Origin: Deltaproteobacteria bacterium
GTDB taxonomy: Bacteria > Myxococcota_A > Polyangia > Haliangiales > Haliangiaceae
Length of the DNA stretch: 6,856 bases
Reading direction: 5' to 3'
Assembly: GCA_013696695.1 (NCBI GenBank)
Contig: JACCYD010001451.1
Location: 1 to 6,856, forward strand
Under the pieces are notes generated by a model. It did no database searches, was not told the origin of the DNA, and saw only the letters and a program-made list of their open reading frames with translations. The position numbers and the translations under genes were made by a program. Shown piece after piece: positions 6,084-6,856 of this stretch. Numbering within the stretch: the stretch's first letter is position 1; every line of letters starts with the position of its first letter.

Positions 6084-6856
6084 ATGCGCATCTCGCTCCT
6101 CGCCCTGCTGGTCGCGTGTTCGTCCCCGACGGCCGATCCCGCGGATTCTCCGGACGCTCCGATCGGTCCGATCGATCCGAGCGTCGCCCCGATCTTGCCG
6201 TCGCCGACGGGCACCTGCCCGGCGATCGTCAACGGCGACGTCACGTTCGCGCCTGCCGGCATGCCACCCCGCTTGGTCAAGCTCGCCTTCGACGAGGCGC
6301 ACACGGGCGGCGGCGATCTTATTTTGTACTGGCACGCGACCGGCAGCTCCCCGCTCGAAGCCGCATATTCGCTCGGTGCGTCGCACGACGAGGTGATCGC
6401 GCGCGGTGGAATCATCGCCGCACCGTATTCGGATCCCGCCGCCGGCACGTTCGAGTGGTTCCTCGTCAACGGCAGCCCGAAGCTCGATGATTTTCTCCTC
6501 GCCGACGAGATCGTCGCCTGCCTCGCAGATCGCATCGCCGCGCGTCACATCCACAGCATGGGCATGAGTGCGGGTGCCCTGCAGACAACGGCGTTCAGCT
6601 TCATGCGTGCCGACTATGTCGCGAGCGTCGCGACATTCTCGGGCGGCATCCCCGCCGGTTTCACTCCGATCAACGAAAACCCCGACAACAAGTTCGCGGC
6701 GCTGATCTTCGATGGCGGAGCCACCGACAACGTGTTCGGCGTCGACTTCCAGGCGGCGAGCGCGGCGTACCAGTCGTTGCTCGAGGCCGGCGGGCACTTC
6801 GCCGCGCGCTGCGATCACGGGCAAGGTCACGAGATTCCGCTGGACGCTGCACCGAG
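6084..6856 (+). CDS. Secreted lipoprotein esterase, PHB-depolymerase/feruloyl-esterase-like, 3' end outside window
   Basis: The frame is open from the ATG at 6084 to the last base, giving 257 residues so far. The start MRISLLALLVAC is a short lipoprotein signal with lipobox L-V-A-C (Cys12). Ser at +2 suggests outer-membrane sorting. An acidic, proline-rich spacer (about 13-43) leads to an alpha/beta-hydrolase domain. It carries Y-W-H-A-T-G-S-S-P (83-90), the usual oxyanion-hole region of this group (often WHGTG). The nucleophile elbow is G-M-S-A-G (160-164, Ser162). D215 in G-G-A-T-D lies where the acid is expected, and D-H-G-Q-G-H-E-I-P (244-252) provides the probable catalytic His249. These features fit secreted esterases related to PHB depolymerases and feruloyl/acetyl-xylan esterases; the substrate is not determinable. 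Cysteines 45, 146 and 243 may form disulfides in the exported protein. The upstream AraC-family gene and the intervening direct repeat suggest regulated expression. A long antisense frame over this region is a shadow. Confidence 0.85.
   Translation, partial: MRISLLALLVACSSPTADPADSPDAPIGPIDPSVAPILPSPTGTCPAIVNGDVTFAPAGMPPRLVKLAFDEAHTGGGDLILYWHATGSSPLEAAYSLGASHDEVIARGGIIAAPYSDPAAGTFEWFLVNGSPKLDDFLLADEIVACLADRIAARHIHSMGMSAGALQTTAFSFMRADYVASVATFSGGIPAGFTPINENPDNKFAALIFDGGATDNVFGVDFQAASAAYQSLLEAGGHFAARCDHGQGHEIPLDAAP

Noticed and set aside
6045..6830. Long minus-strand frame opposite the esterase
   Set aside because: The plus strand encodes a lipobox, a GxSxG elbow and a catalytic His motif in one uninterrupted frame; the antisense product is Arg/Asp-rich with no family signal.

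Overview
The window is about two-thirds G+C, densely coding, and comes from a bacterial chromosome. Codon third positions are strongly G/C. The acidic, proline-rich spacer after the lipobox of the last gene, the AraC regulator with a ligand-binding N-terminal domain, and the many exported or membrane proteins of unclear role all resemble Myxococcota (Haliangium/Kofleriaceae-like genomes). That placement is an inference from style, not from a marker gene. I see no rRNA, tRNA, CRISPR array, transposase, integrase or phage gene.

Layout. (1) Positions 1-1502, plus strand: the 3' part of a membrane-anchored calcineurin-like metallophosphoesterase, then a VanZ-like membrane protein. (2) Positions 1480-3626, minus strand: a two-gene unit read right to left. 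It starts with a secreted beta-sandwich (CARDB/Ig-like) protein. This is joined by an ATGA stop/start overlap to a membrane-anchored protein of the pentein (agmatine deiminase / peptidyl-arginine deiminase) superfamily. The 3' ends of VanZ and the pentein gene overlap by 23 bp. (3) Positions 3627-3779: a short divergent intergenic region. (4) Positions 3780-6009, plus strand: a two-TM protein with a beta-rich (PH-like) soluble domain on each side of the membrane hairpin, followed 4 bp later by an AraC-family regulator. (5) Positions 6084-6856, plus strand: the start of a secreted lipoprotein with the alpha/beta-hydrolase features of PHB-depolymerase/feruloyl-esterase-type enzymes; it runs off the window.

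How they fit together. Most products act at or outside the inner membrane: phosphoesterase, VanZ, anchored pentein, secreted beta-sandwich protein, PH-like membrane protein and lipoprotein esterase. No single pathway links them. The two supportable functional pairs are the secreted protein with the pentein (translationally coupled) and the PH-like membrane protein with the AraC regulator (4-bp gap). The regulator may also control the esterase: an exact 9-bp direct repeat spaced 22 bp apart lies between them, the geometry of an AraC-type operator.

Most notable: the pentein keeps most catalytic landmarks but has Met where the usual HxD aspartate sits. Its start lies inside a perfect A/T-rich 15-bp tandem duplication that provides three in-frame ATG codons. 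I found no defence, mobile or biosynthetic system.
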